DNA from: Methylorubrum salsuginis
GTDB taxonomy: Bacteria; Pseudomonadota; Alphaproteobacteria; Rhizobiales; Beijerinckiaceae
Reading direction: 5' to 3'
Assembly (NCBI RefSeq): GCF_900114375.1
Contig: NZ_FOSV01000005.1
Location: 1 to 64,000, forward strand
Length of the DNA stretch: 64,000 bases
The notes beneath the pieces were generated by a model, which was not told where the DNA came from, ran no database searches, and was given only the letters and a program-made list of their open reading frames with translations. Position 1 is the first letter of the stretch, and every line of letters begins with the position of its first letter. Positions 46,919 to 56,491 of the stretch are shown here, in pieces. The translations under genes were made by a program, and so were the position numbers.

Positions 46919-47569
46919 CTAGAACGCGAAGCCGGGCTCGGCCGCGAAGGCCTTGAGGGCCGGCAGGTTGGCGTCGAACAGCGGGCGCGCGCCGAAGGCG
47001 TCGCCGGCCCGAACGAACAGGGTGGCCTTGGCGTTGCGGTCGGGGCCGAGCACGCAGACGAGGCGGCCATCATCCTGAAGCTGGTCGAGCAAAGCCTGCG
47101 GCCGGGTCTCGACCCGGCCCTCGACGAGAATCGCGTCGAAGGGGCCGCCCGCGACCGTCTCGGCGAGGCCACCCTGCACCGTCGCGACCCGGTCGCCGAG
47201 CCGCTCCCTGGCGGCGTTGGCCAGGGCGGCATCCGATTCCAGCGCCGTGACCTGCGCACCGAGCCGATCGAGGATGGCGGCGGCGTAGCCGTAGCCGGCG
47301 GCGACATTTAGCACGCGGGTTCCGGGGCGCACCTTCAGCGCCTGGACCATGCGAGCCAGGATCATCGGCGCCGCCATCACCCGGGGGCCGTCGTCCGGCG
47401 TCGTCACGGTCAGCGCCTGATCGATATAGGCGAAAGCCTCGCGGCCGGCGGGCACGAAGCGTTCGCGCGGCACCGCGTCGAAGGCATCGAGAACGGCGTT
47501 GTCGTTGACGTCGAAGGTCCGGAGCTGACAATCGACCATGAGGCGTCGCGCCTGCGCATAATCGAGCAT
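46919..47569 (-). CDS. pcm: protein-L-isoaspartate O-methyltransferase family protein
   Basis: A 216-residue methyltransferase. The PCMT signature region includes LDAFDAVPRERFVPAG, a conserved YIDQAL substrate block, SAM motif I as VLNVAAGYGYAAAIL and post-motif ESD. Classic Pcm methylates age-damaged isoaspartyl residues to start repair. Here motif I reads NVAAGYGY instead of the commoner EIGTGSGY, as often in alphaproteobacterial homologues linked to tolC. ATG 47569 gives the family start; the frame is open upstream. It lies upstream of tolC on the same strand. Confidence 0.88.
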   Translation of the reverse strand: MLDYAQARRLMVDCQLRTFDVNDNAVLDAFDAVPRERFVPAGREAFAYIDQALTVTTPDDGPRVMAAPMILARMVQALKVRPGTRVLNVAAGYGYAAAILDRLGAQVTALESDAALANAARERLGDRVATVQGGLAETVAGGPFDAILVEGRVETRPQALLDQLQDDGRLVCVLGPDRNAKATLFVRAGDAFGARPLFDANLPALKAFAAEPGFAF

Positions 47570-47724
47570 GGAGCCGTCTTTCCCTCGCCGCCGGGCCCGG
47601 TCTGCACCGGGCCGCCCTGAGCGGCAGGGGTTTTCACGGATCGTCCGGGGAATTGCAAGGCTATTGCCTGGCTTTGCGGACAGCTCGGCGCCGTTCGTTT
47701 CGATCTGCCGAGAAATGTCCGATT

Positions 47725-47798
47725 TGGAGGCCTCGCCCGGAATCGAACCGGGGTGCAAGGATTTGCAGTCCTCTGCGTAACCACTCCGCCACGAGGCC
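47725..47798 (-). tRNA. tRNA-Cys (GCA)
   Basis: The minus strand folds as a cloverleaf with acceptor GGCCTCG/CGAGGCC, anticodon loop ACTGCAAAT with anticodon GCA, T-loop GGTTCGATTCC and an encoded CCA. The discriminator base is U, normal for tRNA-Cys. Confidence 0.95.
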
Positions 47799-48032
47799 TC
47801 TTTCGCGGCTGGCGCGAAACTCCGGCGGGGCGGCCGGCCCGGAGCGAGGCGCTCTTAGCAGAGCCTCGGGTCGCTCGGCAACGCCCTTCTCGACCGGATC
47901 GTCATCGAACCGTCGCGCGGCCGGCGATCCGCCGCCCGCCGCAAAAAAAGCGTCGCCGGAATCGTCCGAGACCCTTGCGCCGGCAATCGAGCAAGGCTAA
48001 TGACCCCCAGCGCCGCCGAGGCGGCCCGGTGA

Positions 48033-48108
48033 TCCCCGATAGCTCAGTTGGTAGAGCAAGCGACTGTTAATCGCTTTGTCGCAGGTTCGAGTCCTGCTCG
48101 GGGAGCCA
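48033..48108 (+). tRNA. tRNA-Asn (GTT)
   Basis: Plus-strand cloverleaf with acceptor TCCCCGA/TCGGGGA, D-loop AGCTCAGTTGGTAGAGC, anticodon loop ACTGTTAAT with anticodon GTT, T-loop GGTTCGAGTCC, discriminator G and encoded CCA. It is divergent from the tRNA-Cys gene. Confidence 0.97.
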
Positions 48109-48597
48109 AACCTTCCATAACATTATCGATATGCGGCAAGCTTGGCCGCGAGCCCCGCACCCGGGTCGGGTTGTGGGGTAATGTCGGCGTTTGCTGAGCG
48201 CGGCTCGGTTTGTCGAGCGCGGCAGGATCGCGCCCGTCCGACGGACATTCGCCCCGCAGCCTCGAGCCTTCGACGCGCGCTCGATCACTTCCTCGCCAGC
48301 GGCCCGCTGGGCCCCTCGCCTTGCGCAGGCCGCGGGTGCCGTGCAGGCGGGCCCGGCCCCGCGTTGCCTGAGCCAAACCCCTTCAACGCGCGCGCATCCG
48401 AGGGACCAAACGCGTCGTCGTCCCAGGGATGAACCGAAATCAGAGGCGGCCTTCGCCGCCTCGATGGGCGGCAACCTCCTGCCGCGCCCGAACCAAACGA
48501 GCGACGTTCGTCAGCGGGGCCGAGCGACCCGCGGCACGACGTCGGGCCATGCCGAGCCGCCCGCCTCGTCGCCCAGCCCTGTCGCGATCGACCGCCC
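48109..48597. other. 489-bp region without recognisable gene
   Basis: Downstream of tRNA-Asn the sequence is GC-rich with several overlapping open frames but no good start, ribosome site or family resemblance. I see no clear U-tract terminator and no repeat of the families noted elsewhere. Confidence 0.5.
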
Positions 48598-48960
48598 TCA
48601 GGCTCCCGCGTGCAACGGTCCCCGGAAGGCCCTGACGGATCGGATTCGCCCGTCCGGCGCGAAACGGAACAGGTCGATCACCTCGAGTTCGCCGGTGCCC
48701 TCGATGCTGATGACGATGTCGGCAGCGGCGCTCGGCTCGGACACGAGAATGTCTCGCACCGTGATCCGCAGGGACGCGCCCGACACGATGCGACCGGTGG
48801 TGGCGAGCACCTCGGCCCTGCCGGAAGCCGACACGTCCCAATCGACGAGCGTGACGTCATCGGTCAGCGTGCGACCCAGCGCGTCGAGATCCTTGCCGTT
48901 GAAGGCGTCCATGTAAGCCGAGATCGTCGCCCGACACCGTGTCTCGAAATCGCTCGCCAT
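48598..48960 (-). CDS. NTF2-like (SnoaL-type) protein
   Basis: A 120-residue protein with the NTF2-like cone fold: an N-terminal helix FETRCRATISAYMDAFNGKD, then LTDDVTLVDWDVSASGRAEV and curved strands including VISIEGTGELEVIDLFRFAPDG. These small proteins are enzymes (isomerases, cyclases) or binding modules, and the active site cannot be assigned. ATG 48960 has GAGGGTGAG 4-6 bp upstream. It is a single gene. Confidence 0.78.
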   Translation of the reverse strand: MASDFETRCRATISAYMDAFNGKDLDALGRTLTDDVTLVDWDVSASGRAEVLATTGRIVSGASLRITVRDILVSEPSAAADIVISIEGTGELEVIDLFRFAPDGRIRSVRAFRGPLHAGA

Positions 48961-49207
48961 CGTCTCACCCTCTGTTTCGTTGAGTCGGCCTGCGCCTTCT
49001 AGATCATCGTGCCGGGTATGGCATCCGACACGATGCGCTAAGTGAGTGCGCTGCATCGGCTTTTTCCGAAAGCCCGCTGTCGCCGTTCGGACCGACGCCA
49101 CGGCTTCAGGGGATCCGAACGCGACCGTCGCCGAAATTCTCCGCGCCCGATCGCGCGCTCCCCTCACGCCCGGGACCTTGGGCAGACTCTGGACCTCGGG
49201 CAGCCTC

Positions 49208-49486
49208 TCACGCCGCCTGCTCGATCGTGAATTCCATGCCGCGGCCCGGCCCCTGGTCGGCGTAGTCGGCCAGCATCAAGCCGCGCTCGGCCAACGTCGC
49301 CTCCACGGTGTCACGCTGCTTGCGCACCATCTGCCCGATGGCCAGCGGCGTCAGGCGCGGGCTCGCCCGGCGCAGGTCGTCCACGCCGATGCTGGCCGGC
49401 ACGCCCTCGCTCTCGGCGATGCGGGCGAGCGCCAGACCCAGGTCGCGGGCCTTGGTCTCTGCGGCGGATTTCGGCTTGAAGGCCAT
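49208..49486 (-). CDS. small protein of unknown function
   Basis: A 92-residue soluble, mostly helical protein (MAFKPKSAAETKARDLGLAL start, ending GRGMEFTIEQAA). ATG 49486 has the strong ribosome site GGAGGAG 5-6 bp upstream, which is the main evidence that it is real. No cysteine, no membrane segment and no known domain are seen. It stands alone with 110 bp to the next gene on the same strand. Confidence 0.65.
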   Translation of the reverse strand: MAFKPKSAAETKARDLGLALARIAESEGVPASIGVDDLRRASPRLTPLAIGQMVRKQRDTVEATLAERGLMLADYADQGPGRGMEFTIEQAA

Positions 49487-49596
49487 GAGGGTCTCCTCCC
49501 TGGGCGAACCGCACCCATCCATACTTGTACTTCTTTTGTTCTATAGCTGGCGGGCGAGCCGCGCCAGTCCGCATCGCGTCGCACAAGGCAGCCCGC

Positions 49597-50388
49597 TCAG
49601 CCGAACAGTCCGGCCACGGCCTGTCGCAGCGGGTTCTCCGGGTTCGACAGGAGGCGAATGGCCATGGCGCAGGCGATGACGACGAGGAGCGGGCGGATCA
49701 GCCGGGCGCCGAGGCGCACGGCCAGGGCCGAGCCGATCTGCGCCCCGAGGAAGGCGCCCGCCGCCATGGCGAGGCCGACCGGCCAGACCACGACCCCCTG
49801 GAGGGTGAACAGGGCGAGGCTGCCGATGTTGCTCGCGGCATTCGACAGCTTGGTATGGGCGGTCGCCCGCACGACGCCCAGGCCGAGCAGCGTCACGAAG
49901 CCGATCATGTAGAACGAGCCCGCGCCGGGGCCGAACACGCCGTCGTAGAAGCCCACCGCGGGGGCGAGCGTCAGGGCGAACAGGCCGGGCCCGATCCGCG
50001 CGGTCGCGTCCTCGTTGCTCATCCGCCGGGCGGTGGCGAAGTAGAGCGCGATGCCGACGAGCAGCACCGGCACCATCGCGTCGAGCACCGGACGCGGCAG
50101 CAGGCTGACGCAGAGCGCGCCGGCCACCGAGGCGAAACCTGCGGCGAGTGCGGCCGGGCCCGCCTCCTTCCAGCGGATCAGGCCGCGCCGGGCGAAGGCT
50201 AGCGTGGCCGAGGTCGAGCCGGCGGTGCCCTGGAGCTTGTTGGTGGCGATGGCGCTCACCGGATCGAGGCCAGCGAGGAGCAGGGCGGGCAGCGTCATCA
50301 ACCCGCCGCCGCCCGCGATGGCATCGACCGCGCCGGCCACCACCGCGACGCCGAACAGGGCGGCGATCGTTTGGGGATCGATCACCAT
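49597..50388 (-). CDS. TSUP/TauE-SafE family permease
   Basis: A 263-residue membrane protein with about seven to eight helices and the two-fold repeat of the TauE/SafE family. The first repeat shows VAGAVDAIAGGGGLMTLPALL and SAIATNKLQGTAGS. The second shows VGFYDGVFGPGAGSFYMIGF and AHTKLSNAASNIGSL. These permeases move sulfite, sulfoacetate or other organosulfur anions. With no sulfur genes nearby the substrate stays open. ATG 50388 fits. Confidence 0.92.
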   Translation of the reverse strand: MVIDPQTIAALFGVAVVAGAVDAIAGGGGLMTLPALLLAGLDPVSAIATNKLQGTAGSTSATLAFARRGLIRWKEAGPAALAAGFASVAGALCVSLLPRPVLDAMVPVLLVGIALYFATARRMSNEDATARIGPGLFALTLAPAVGFYDGVFGPGAGSFYMIGFVTLLGLGVVRATAHTKLSNAASNIGSLALFTLQGVVVWPVGLAMAAGAFLGAQIGSALAVRLGARLIRPLLVVIACAMAIRLLSNPENPLRQAVAGLFG

Positions 50389-50571
50389 GTGCGCTCCCCC
50401 GCCGGCGGGCGTCGAGAAGCCGAATCAACGGGGGCGGGCATCGGGAGCCTGTCGCGGGATTGGGGAGGGACAGTGCCTGCCCTATCGGTTCCCCCCTGCG
50501 GACACCATCCCGCCCACTGCAAGGCTGCGACGTTGCCGCCACTGGCGGAACGGAGATTTCCGATGATAATA

Positions 50572-50590
50572 TGTGGGATAAATTCCCACA
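50572..50590. promoter_or_regulatory. 7-bp palindrome upstream of DUF6894 gene
   Basis: TGTGGGA and TCCCACA flank TAAAT, 12 bp before the start codon of the DUF6894 gene. It could be an operator or a hairpin that masks the ribosome site, since no clear Shine-Dalgarno is seen between it and the ATG. Confidence 0.35.
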
Positions 50591-50602
50591 ACCTACCGAC
50601 GC

Positions 50603-50845
50603 ATGCCTCTCTACTTCTTCGATCTTCACGACGGCACCAACTTCGTCAAGGACGAGGAAGGCTTCGATCTGGAAGGCCCGGACGCGGTGCGCGAGCGTCT
50701 AGCCCGGATCATGACCAAGGTCATGCGCGGGGTGACGCCCTCCGCCGACCGCCAGGACTTTTTCGCGATCGCCCGCGACGAACAGGGCCGGGTGCTGTTC
50801 CGCGCCCACCTCTCCCTCGACATGGAGGCGGTGGAGAGCGCCTGA
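50603..50845 (+). CDS. DUF6894 family small protein
   Basis: An 80-residue protein with the family start MPLYFFDLHDG and the D-x-EG-x-DLxGxxAVR block (EEGFDLEGPDAVRERLAR). The end is VLFRAHLSLDMEAV. DUF6894 proteins are abundant in Methylobacterium and Bradyrhizobium, usually in many copies per genome, with unknown function. There is no membrane segment. A short palindrome lies just upstream. Confidence 0.85.
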   Translation: MPLYFFDLHDGTNFVKDEEGFDLEGPDAVRERLARIMTKVMRGVTPSADRQDFFAIARDEQGRVLFRAHLSLDMEAVESA

Positions 50846-50921
50846 CGGTTTTCCGCGAAGCCGCGGATCAAAACACGCGCTCGCTCGTCTTCACAGCGAA
50901 GCTGTGCCCGGAGAGCCTGCG

Positions 50922-51908
50922 TTGAGTATCGGACTGATCGCGCTGCTGGACGATGTCGCGGCGCTCGCCAAGATGGCGTCGGCCTCGCTGGACGACGTCG
51001 CCGGACAGGCCGCCAAGGCCGGGGCCAAGGCGGCGGGCGTGGTGATCGACGATGCCGCGGTGACGCCGCGCTACGTCGTCGGCTTCGCCGCCGAGCGGGA
51101 ATTGCCGATCGTCGGCCGGATCGCCCTCGGATCGCTGCGCAACAAGCTTCTGTTCCTGCTGCCGGGCGCGCTGGCACTCAGCGCCTTCGCTCCCTGGGCG
51201 ATCACGCCGCTGCTCATGCTCGGCGGGGCCTATCTCTGCTACGAGGGCACCGAGAAGGTCTACGAGGCGCTGTTCCCCCTCAAGGCCCACGGCCACGAGG
51301 AGGAGGTCGCCGCCGCGGCGGACAGCGCGATGGAGGACCGCCGGGTCGCCAGCGCCATCAAGACCGACTTCATCCTCTCGGCCGAGATCATGGCGATCAC
51401 GCTGGCCGCGATTCCCGAGGGGAGTTTCTGGACCAAGGCGGCGGTGCTCGCGATCGTGGCGGTCGGCATCACCGCGGCGGTCTACGGTGCGGTCGCCCTG
51501 ATCGTGAAGGCGGACGATGCCGGCATGGCGCTCGCCGCCAACCGGAACCCGTCCTTCATCGGCGGCCTCGGCCGCGGCATCGGCCGGGCGGTGGTGAAGG
51601 GCATGCCGTATCTGCTCAAGATCCTCGCCGTGGTCGGCACCGCGGCGATGATCTGGGTCGGCGGCGGCATCCTGATCCACGGTCTCGAGGAGTACGGCGT
51701 GAAGGCGCCGGCCCACGCGATCCACGATGCGGCGGCCTCCGTGGCGGGGCTCGTGCCCGTGGCCCACGGCTTCGTCGAGTGGCTCGTCACGGCGGCCGCC
51801 TCCGGCCTCGTCGGCCTTGTCGTCGGCGCGCTGCTGATTCCGGTGACGAGCTACGTCATCGCGCCGGTGTGGCGGGGCGTGGCCGGGCTGCGGCAGAAGG
51901 CGGCCTAG
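50922..51908 (+). CDS. DUF808 (YedI-like) inner-membrane protein
   Basis: A protein of about 328 residues with the YedI/DUF808 signature: LLDDVAALAK at the N-terminus, then VVIDDAAVTPRYVVGF, GGAYLCYEGTEKVYE, AIKTDFILSAEIMAITL and a C-terminal series of membrane helices. The function is unknown. The start is taken as TTG at 50922 with GGAGAG upstream, because the family begins just before LLDD; a GTG at 50904 is also in frame. The stop codon lies within the first bases of a palindromic element. Confidence 0.88.
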   Translation: MSIGLIALLDDVAALAKMASASLDDVAGQAAKAGAKAAGVVIDDAAVTPRYVVGFAAERELPIVGRIALGSLRNKLLFLLPGALALSAFAPWAITPLLMLGGAYLCYEGTEKVYEALFPLKAHGHEEEVAAAADSAMEDRRVASAIKTDFILSAEIMAITLAAIPEGSFWTKAAVLAIVAVGITAAVYGAVALIVKADDAGMALAANRNPSFIGGLGRGIGRAVVKGMPYLLKILAVVGTAAMIWVGGGILIHGLEEYGVKAPAHAIHDAAASVAGLVPVAHGFVEWLVTAAASGLVGLVVGALLIPVTSYVIAPVWRGVAGLRQKAA

Positions 51909-51953
51909 AGCGCTTTCCGACGAAGTGGATGCCGGTTCGGCGAAAGAAAGCGC
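51907..51953. repeat. AGAGC-type palindromic intergenic element, copy 2
   Basis: The outer stem GCGCTTTC/GAAAGCGC (8 bp, 910-917 and 946-953) is perfect. The inner CGACGAA/TTCGGCG stem has one mismatch around GTGGATGCCGG. It shares layout and core with copy 1 at 46820-46868, though the outer stems differ, and it begins inside the stop codon of the DUF808 gene. Confidence 0.75.
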
Positions 51954-51979
51954 GGTTTAACAAAAGCTTAGAGATGCGT

Positions 51980-51999
51980 CCCGACCCAACGCGGTCGGG
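51980..51999 (-). terminator. probable pyk terminator hairpin
   Basis: CCCGACC and GGTCGGG pair (7 bp, 6-nt loop) 15 bp past the pyruvate kinase stop, with a pyrimidine-rich stretch about 8 bp further. It is a moderate intrinsic terminator for the minus-strand operon. Confidence 0.5.
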
Positions 52000-52014
52000 C
52001 GCAGCTCTGACGCC

Positions 52015-53427
<1,413 letters not shown>

Positions 53428-53479
53428 GGTTCGCTCGGCCGGGGGGCCGCCTCTCGCGATGATGGAGTCGTAGGGCGTC

Positions 53480-54472
53480 TCAGAACACGTGGAACGACAC
53501 GCCCGCCAAAAAGCTCTTCTCTTCCGTGCCCTTGAAGTCGACGCGCTCGATGTTGCCGAACTTGTTGTGCCAGTACTGGAAGCCGACGAAGACATCGACC
53601 CGGTTGGGCTGGTCGTAGAACAGCTGGCCGAGATCGAGCACGAGGTTGGTGCGCGACAAGAATTCGAGGCCGGTCTTCGGGTTGAAGGCGAAGGCCGCCG
53701 GGTTGGTGACGCCGCGCCCCTTGGGCAGCACGACGTTGTTGAAACCCGCGATCCGCAGCGGCAGGCCGGTGAAGGTGAGCGGGAAGCTGTAGACCAGTTC
53801 GAACTCGGGCACGGTGTCGAAACTCACCGAACGGTCCGGGCCGAGGTTGAAGCCGTTGCGGTTCCATTCCTTGTAGGCGTGGACCGACAGGTTGAGAAAT
53901 CCGGCGGGCACGTCGAAGGCGAAGTTCAGGCCGCCGACTACGTCGCGCTTCTTTGGGCCGAACGGCGAGTTCTGCGCGTTGGCATCGAACCCGAAGGACA
54001 ATGAGACGTCCTTCACGATCCCGGGGATCGTGAAAGCCTTGGTGCCCGAGAGCGCGTTGAGGCTGAGCGTGCCGCGATAGAGCCCGTAGGCTTCGGTGTT
54101 GCCGTAATCGTAAGCCGCGAAGCCCCCCGGCGCGTTGGTGGTGCCGGCGGGGAATTGCGAACCGGATTTCAGGATGTCGAGGGCGAAGAAGTTGGTGCCG
54201 TAGGCCCAGGCATCGGCGTGTGCGATGCCGAGGATGTGCTTCGGCGCGTCACGATTGCGGAAGCGCCCGTCCGCCTCGCGCACCTGGCTGCCGGGGTCTG
54301 CCGACGGGTATTGATAGCGGTAGCTGATCTGGGTGTCGCTGAAGACGAAGAACGGGATTTCCTTCACCGGGGCTACGTCCGGCGGCACGATCCCCGAGGG
54401 GAGATCGGCGGCCGAGGCCCGGCCGACCGAGAAAAGCGCGAGCGAAGCGGCCGCGAGCCAGCGTGCGAGCAT
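53480..54472 (-). CDS. Tsx/OmpK-like outer-membrane channel
   Basis: A 330-residue beta-barrel protein with a signal peptide (ending RASA-AD, about 21). Alternating amphipathic strands run the full length and it ends in the aromatic-terminated VSFHVF needed for barrel assembly. The motifs FSDTQISYRYQY and ADAWAYGTNFFALDILKSG resemble nucleoside-specific channels of the Tsx/OmpK type. Placed inside the gcl-hyi-glxR-pyk unit it may let small organic acids or their precursors (glyoxylate, allantoin products) in. The substrate is inferred from context only. Confidence 0.75.
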   Translation of the reverse strand: MLARWLAAASLALFSVGRASAADLPSGIVPPDVAPVKEIPFFVFSDTQISYRYQYPSADPGSQVREADGRFRNRDAPKHILGIAHADAWAYGTNFFALDILKSGSQFPAGTTNAPGGFAAYDYGNTEAYGLYRGTLSLNALSGTKAFTIPGIVKDVSLSFGFDANAQNSPFGPKKRDVVGGLNFAFDVPAGFLNLSVHAYKEWNRNGFNLGPDRSVSFDTVPEFELVYSFPLTFTGLPLRIAGFNNVVLPKGRGVTNPAAFAFNPKTGLEFLSRTNLVLDLGQLFYDQPNRVDVFVGFQYWHNKFGNIERVDFKGTEEKSFLAGVSFHVF

Positions 54473-54555
54473 GAAATCCCCCTCCCGTTGTGCCGGCTTT
54501 GCCGGTCCCCCCTCTCCGCTCGAACGGCGTCGTCACGCCGCCCGAGCGGTCTCGA

Positions 54556-55449
54556 TCACTTGCCTTGACCGATCTCGTGCGCGGCCATGCGCTCCAGCGC
54601 GCGCACCATCGCCGAATGGTCCTGATCGCCCCCACCGTTCGCCGCGCAGGCGTTGAACAGCTCCAGCGCGGTCGCGGTGTTGGGCAGCGCCACGCCGAGC
54701 GTGCGCCCGCCCTGGAGCGCGAGGTTCAGGTCCTTGCGGTGCAGGTCGATCCGGAAGCCCGGATCGAAGGTGCGCTTGACCATCCGCTCGCCGTGCACTT
54801 CCAGGATGCGCGAGGCGGCAAAGCCCCCCATCAGCGCCTCGCGGACGCGGGCCGGATCGGCGCCGGCCTTGGAGGCGAAGACCAGCGCCTCGCCGACCGC
54901 CTCGATGGTGAGCGCGACGATGATCTGGTTGGCGACCTTGGTGGTCTGGCCGTCGCCGTTGGCGCCGACCAAGGTGATGTTTTTGCCCATCGCCTCGAAC
55001 AGGGGTTTGGCCCGCACGAAAGCATCTTCGGGGCCGCCGACCATGATGGTGAGGCTCCCGGCCTTGGCGCCCACCTCTCCGCCGGAGACCGGCGCGTCGA
55101 GATAGGCCGAGCCGAGTTCGTTGATGCGCTCGGCGAATCCCCGCGTGGCGATCGGGTCGATCGAGCTCATGTCGATCACGATCTTTTGGGAGCTGCCCAA
55201 GCCCTCGGCGACGCCGTCGGCCCCGAACAGGACTTCGGCCACCTGCGGCGTGTCGGGCAGCATGGTGATGACGATGTCGGCCCGCTCCGCGACCTCGCGG
55301 GCGGAGGCGCAGGCGGTGCCGCCGGCCGCGATCAGGTCGGCAGGCACCTCGCGGCGGCTCTTGAGGAAGAGTTTGTAGCCGGCCTTGATCAGGTTCTCCG
55401 CCATGGGCCGGCCCATGATGCCGAGGCCGATGAATCCGATGGTCGCCAT
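54556..55449 (-). CDS. glxR: tartronate semialdehyde reductase (2-hydroxy-3-oxopropionate reductase)
   Basis: A 297-residue beta-hydroxyacid dehydrogenase that reduces tartronate semialdehyde to D-glycerate with NAD(P)H. It has the Rossmann motif IGFIGLGIMGRPMAENL (4-20) and the substrate-binding block DAPVSGGEVGAKAGSL. The catalytic Lys lies in TKVANQIIVAL, and the C-terminal helices contain the conserved LHRKDLNLAL. It is downstream of hyi and gcl on the same strand, the order of the glycerate pathway. Confidence 0.93.
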   Translation of the reverse strand: MATIGFIGLGIMGRPMAENLIKAGYKLFLKSRREVPADLIAAGGTACASAREVAERADIVITMLPDTPQVAEVLFGADGVAEGLGSSQKIVIDMSSIDPIATRGFAERINELGSAYLDAPVSGGEVGAKAGSLTIMVGGPEDAFVRAKPLFEAMGKNITLVGANGDGQTTKVANQIIVALTIEAVGEALVFASKAGADPARVREALMGGFAASRILEVHGERMVKRTFDPGFRIDLHRKDLNLALQGGRTLGVALPNTATALELFNACAANGGGDQDHSAMVRALERMAAHEIGQGK

Positions 55450-55567
55450 GTGATAGATCCTTAAGATTGGGGCTGCCGTGTCCGGCCGATCTGTTCGGGG
55501 GCCGTTGGCCGCGCTCCTCCCCCTTGTGGGGAGGGGAACGCGTTGCGCCTTCCGCGAGCGTGAACGC

Positions 55568-56347
55568 TTAGTCCCGATACGGCGCGAACCAGTCGAGGCC
55601 GTCGCTCGTAGTGGTGGCGGGGCGGTATTCGCAGCCGATCCAGCCGCGGTAACCGATGGCGTCGAGGTGGCGGAACAGGAACGGGTAGTTGATCTCGCCG
55701 GTGCCGGGCTCGTGGCGGCCGGGATTGTCGGCGAGCTGGATGTGGGCGATGCGCGGCAGGTTCTCTTGAATCGTGCGCGCGAGATCGCCCTCCATGATCT
55801 GCATGTGATAGGCGTCGTACTGCACGAACAGGTTGTCGGAGCCGACCTCCTCGATCAGCGCCACGGCCTGAGCCGTGTTCGTCAGGAAGAAGCCGGGGAT
55901 GTCGCGGGTGTTGATCGGCTCGATCAGCAGGCGGATGCCGGCCTTCTTCAGCTCCCCGGCCGCGAAAGCGAGGTTTTCCCGAAGCGTGTCGTGCAGACGG
56001 GCACGCTCCACACCCTCCGGGCTGATCCCGGCGAGGCAGTTGATCTGCCGGCAGCCGAGCGTGCCGGCATAGTCGACGGCGCGAGCCACGCCCTCGCGGA
56101 ATTCCTGCCTGCGTTCCGCTAGCACGGCGATGCCGCGCTCGCCCGCCGCCCAGTCGCCCGCGGGCAGGTTGTGCAGCGCGAGGGTGAGTTCGTGGCGCAC
56201 CAGACGTTCGTGGATCGCCTCCTTGGCGTGCTCGTAGGGGAACAGGAACTCGACGCCGCGAAAGCCCGCGCGGGCGGCCTGTTCGAAGCGGTCGAGGAAG
56301 GGGTGTTCGTTGAAGAGCAGGGTGAGGTTGGCGGCGAAATTGGGCAT
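55568..56347 (-). CDS. hyi: hydroxypyruvate isomerase
   Basis: A 259-residue TIM-barrel isomerase interconverting hydroxypyruvate and tartronate semialdehyde. The family start is PNFAANLTLLFNEHPFLDRF. Metal and active-site residues appear in LLIEPINTRDIPGFFL (Glu), FVQYDAYHMQIMEGDL (Asp, His), IAHIQLADNPGRHEPGTGEI (His) and GWIGCEYRP (Glu). It sits between gcl and glxR with gaps of 144 and 118 bp that carry repeat-type hairpins. Confidence 0.94.
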   Translation of the reverse strand: MPNFAANLTLLFNEHPFLDRFEQAARAGFRGVEFLFPYEHAKEAIHERLVRHELTLALHNLPAGDWAAGERGIAVLAERRQEFREGVARAVDYAGTLGCRQINCLAGISPEGVERARLHDTLRENLAFAAGELKKAGIRLLIEPINTRDIPGFFLTNTAQAVALIEEVGSDNLFVQYDAYHMQIMEGDLARTIQENLPRIAHIQLADNPGRHEPGTGEINYPFLFRHLDAIGYRGWIGCEYRPATTTSDGLDWFAPYRD

Positions 56348-56379
56348 GGGACTTTCGATTCCTTCGTCGCACCGGCCTC

Positions 56380-56478
56380 GTCATTCCGGGGCTCGCCGAA
56401 GGCGAGAGCCCGGAATCCAAGACTGGGCACAGTGCTTGTCCGTGGATTCCGTGTTCCGCTGCGCGGCCCCGGAATGAC
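56380..56478. repeat. GTCATTCCGGGG inverted-repeat element between gcl and hyi
   Basis: The ends GTCATTCCGGGGC and GCCCCGGAATGAC are perfect inverted repeats of 13 bp about 99 bp apart. Inside is a second pair around GGCTCGCCGAAGGCGAGAGCC and two GGAATCC/GGATTCC words. This pattern resembles dispersed intergenic elements common in Bradyrhizobium and Methylobacterium (from memory). It sits inside an operon and could form a long hairpin in the mRNA. Confidence 0.75.
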
Positions 56479-56491
56479 GGGGTTGGTTTGT

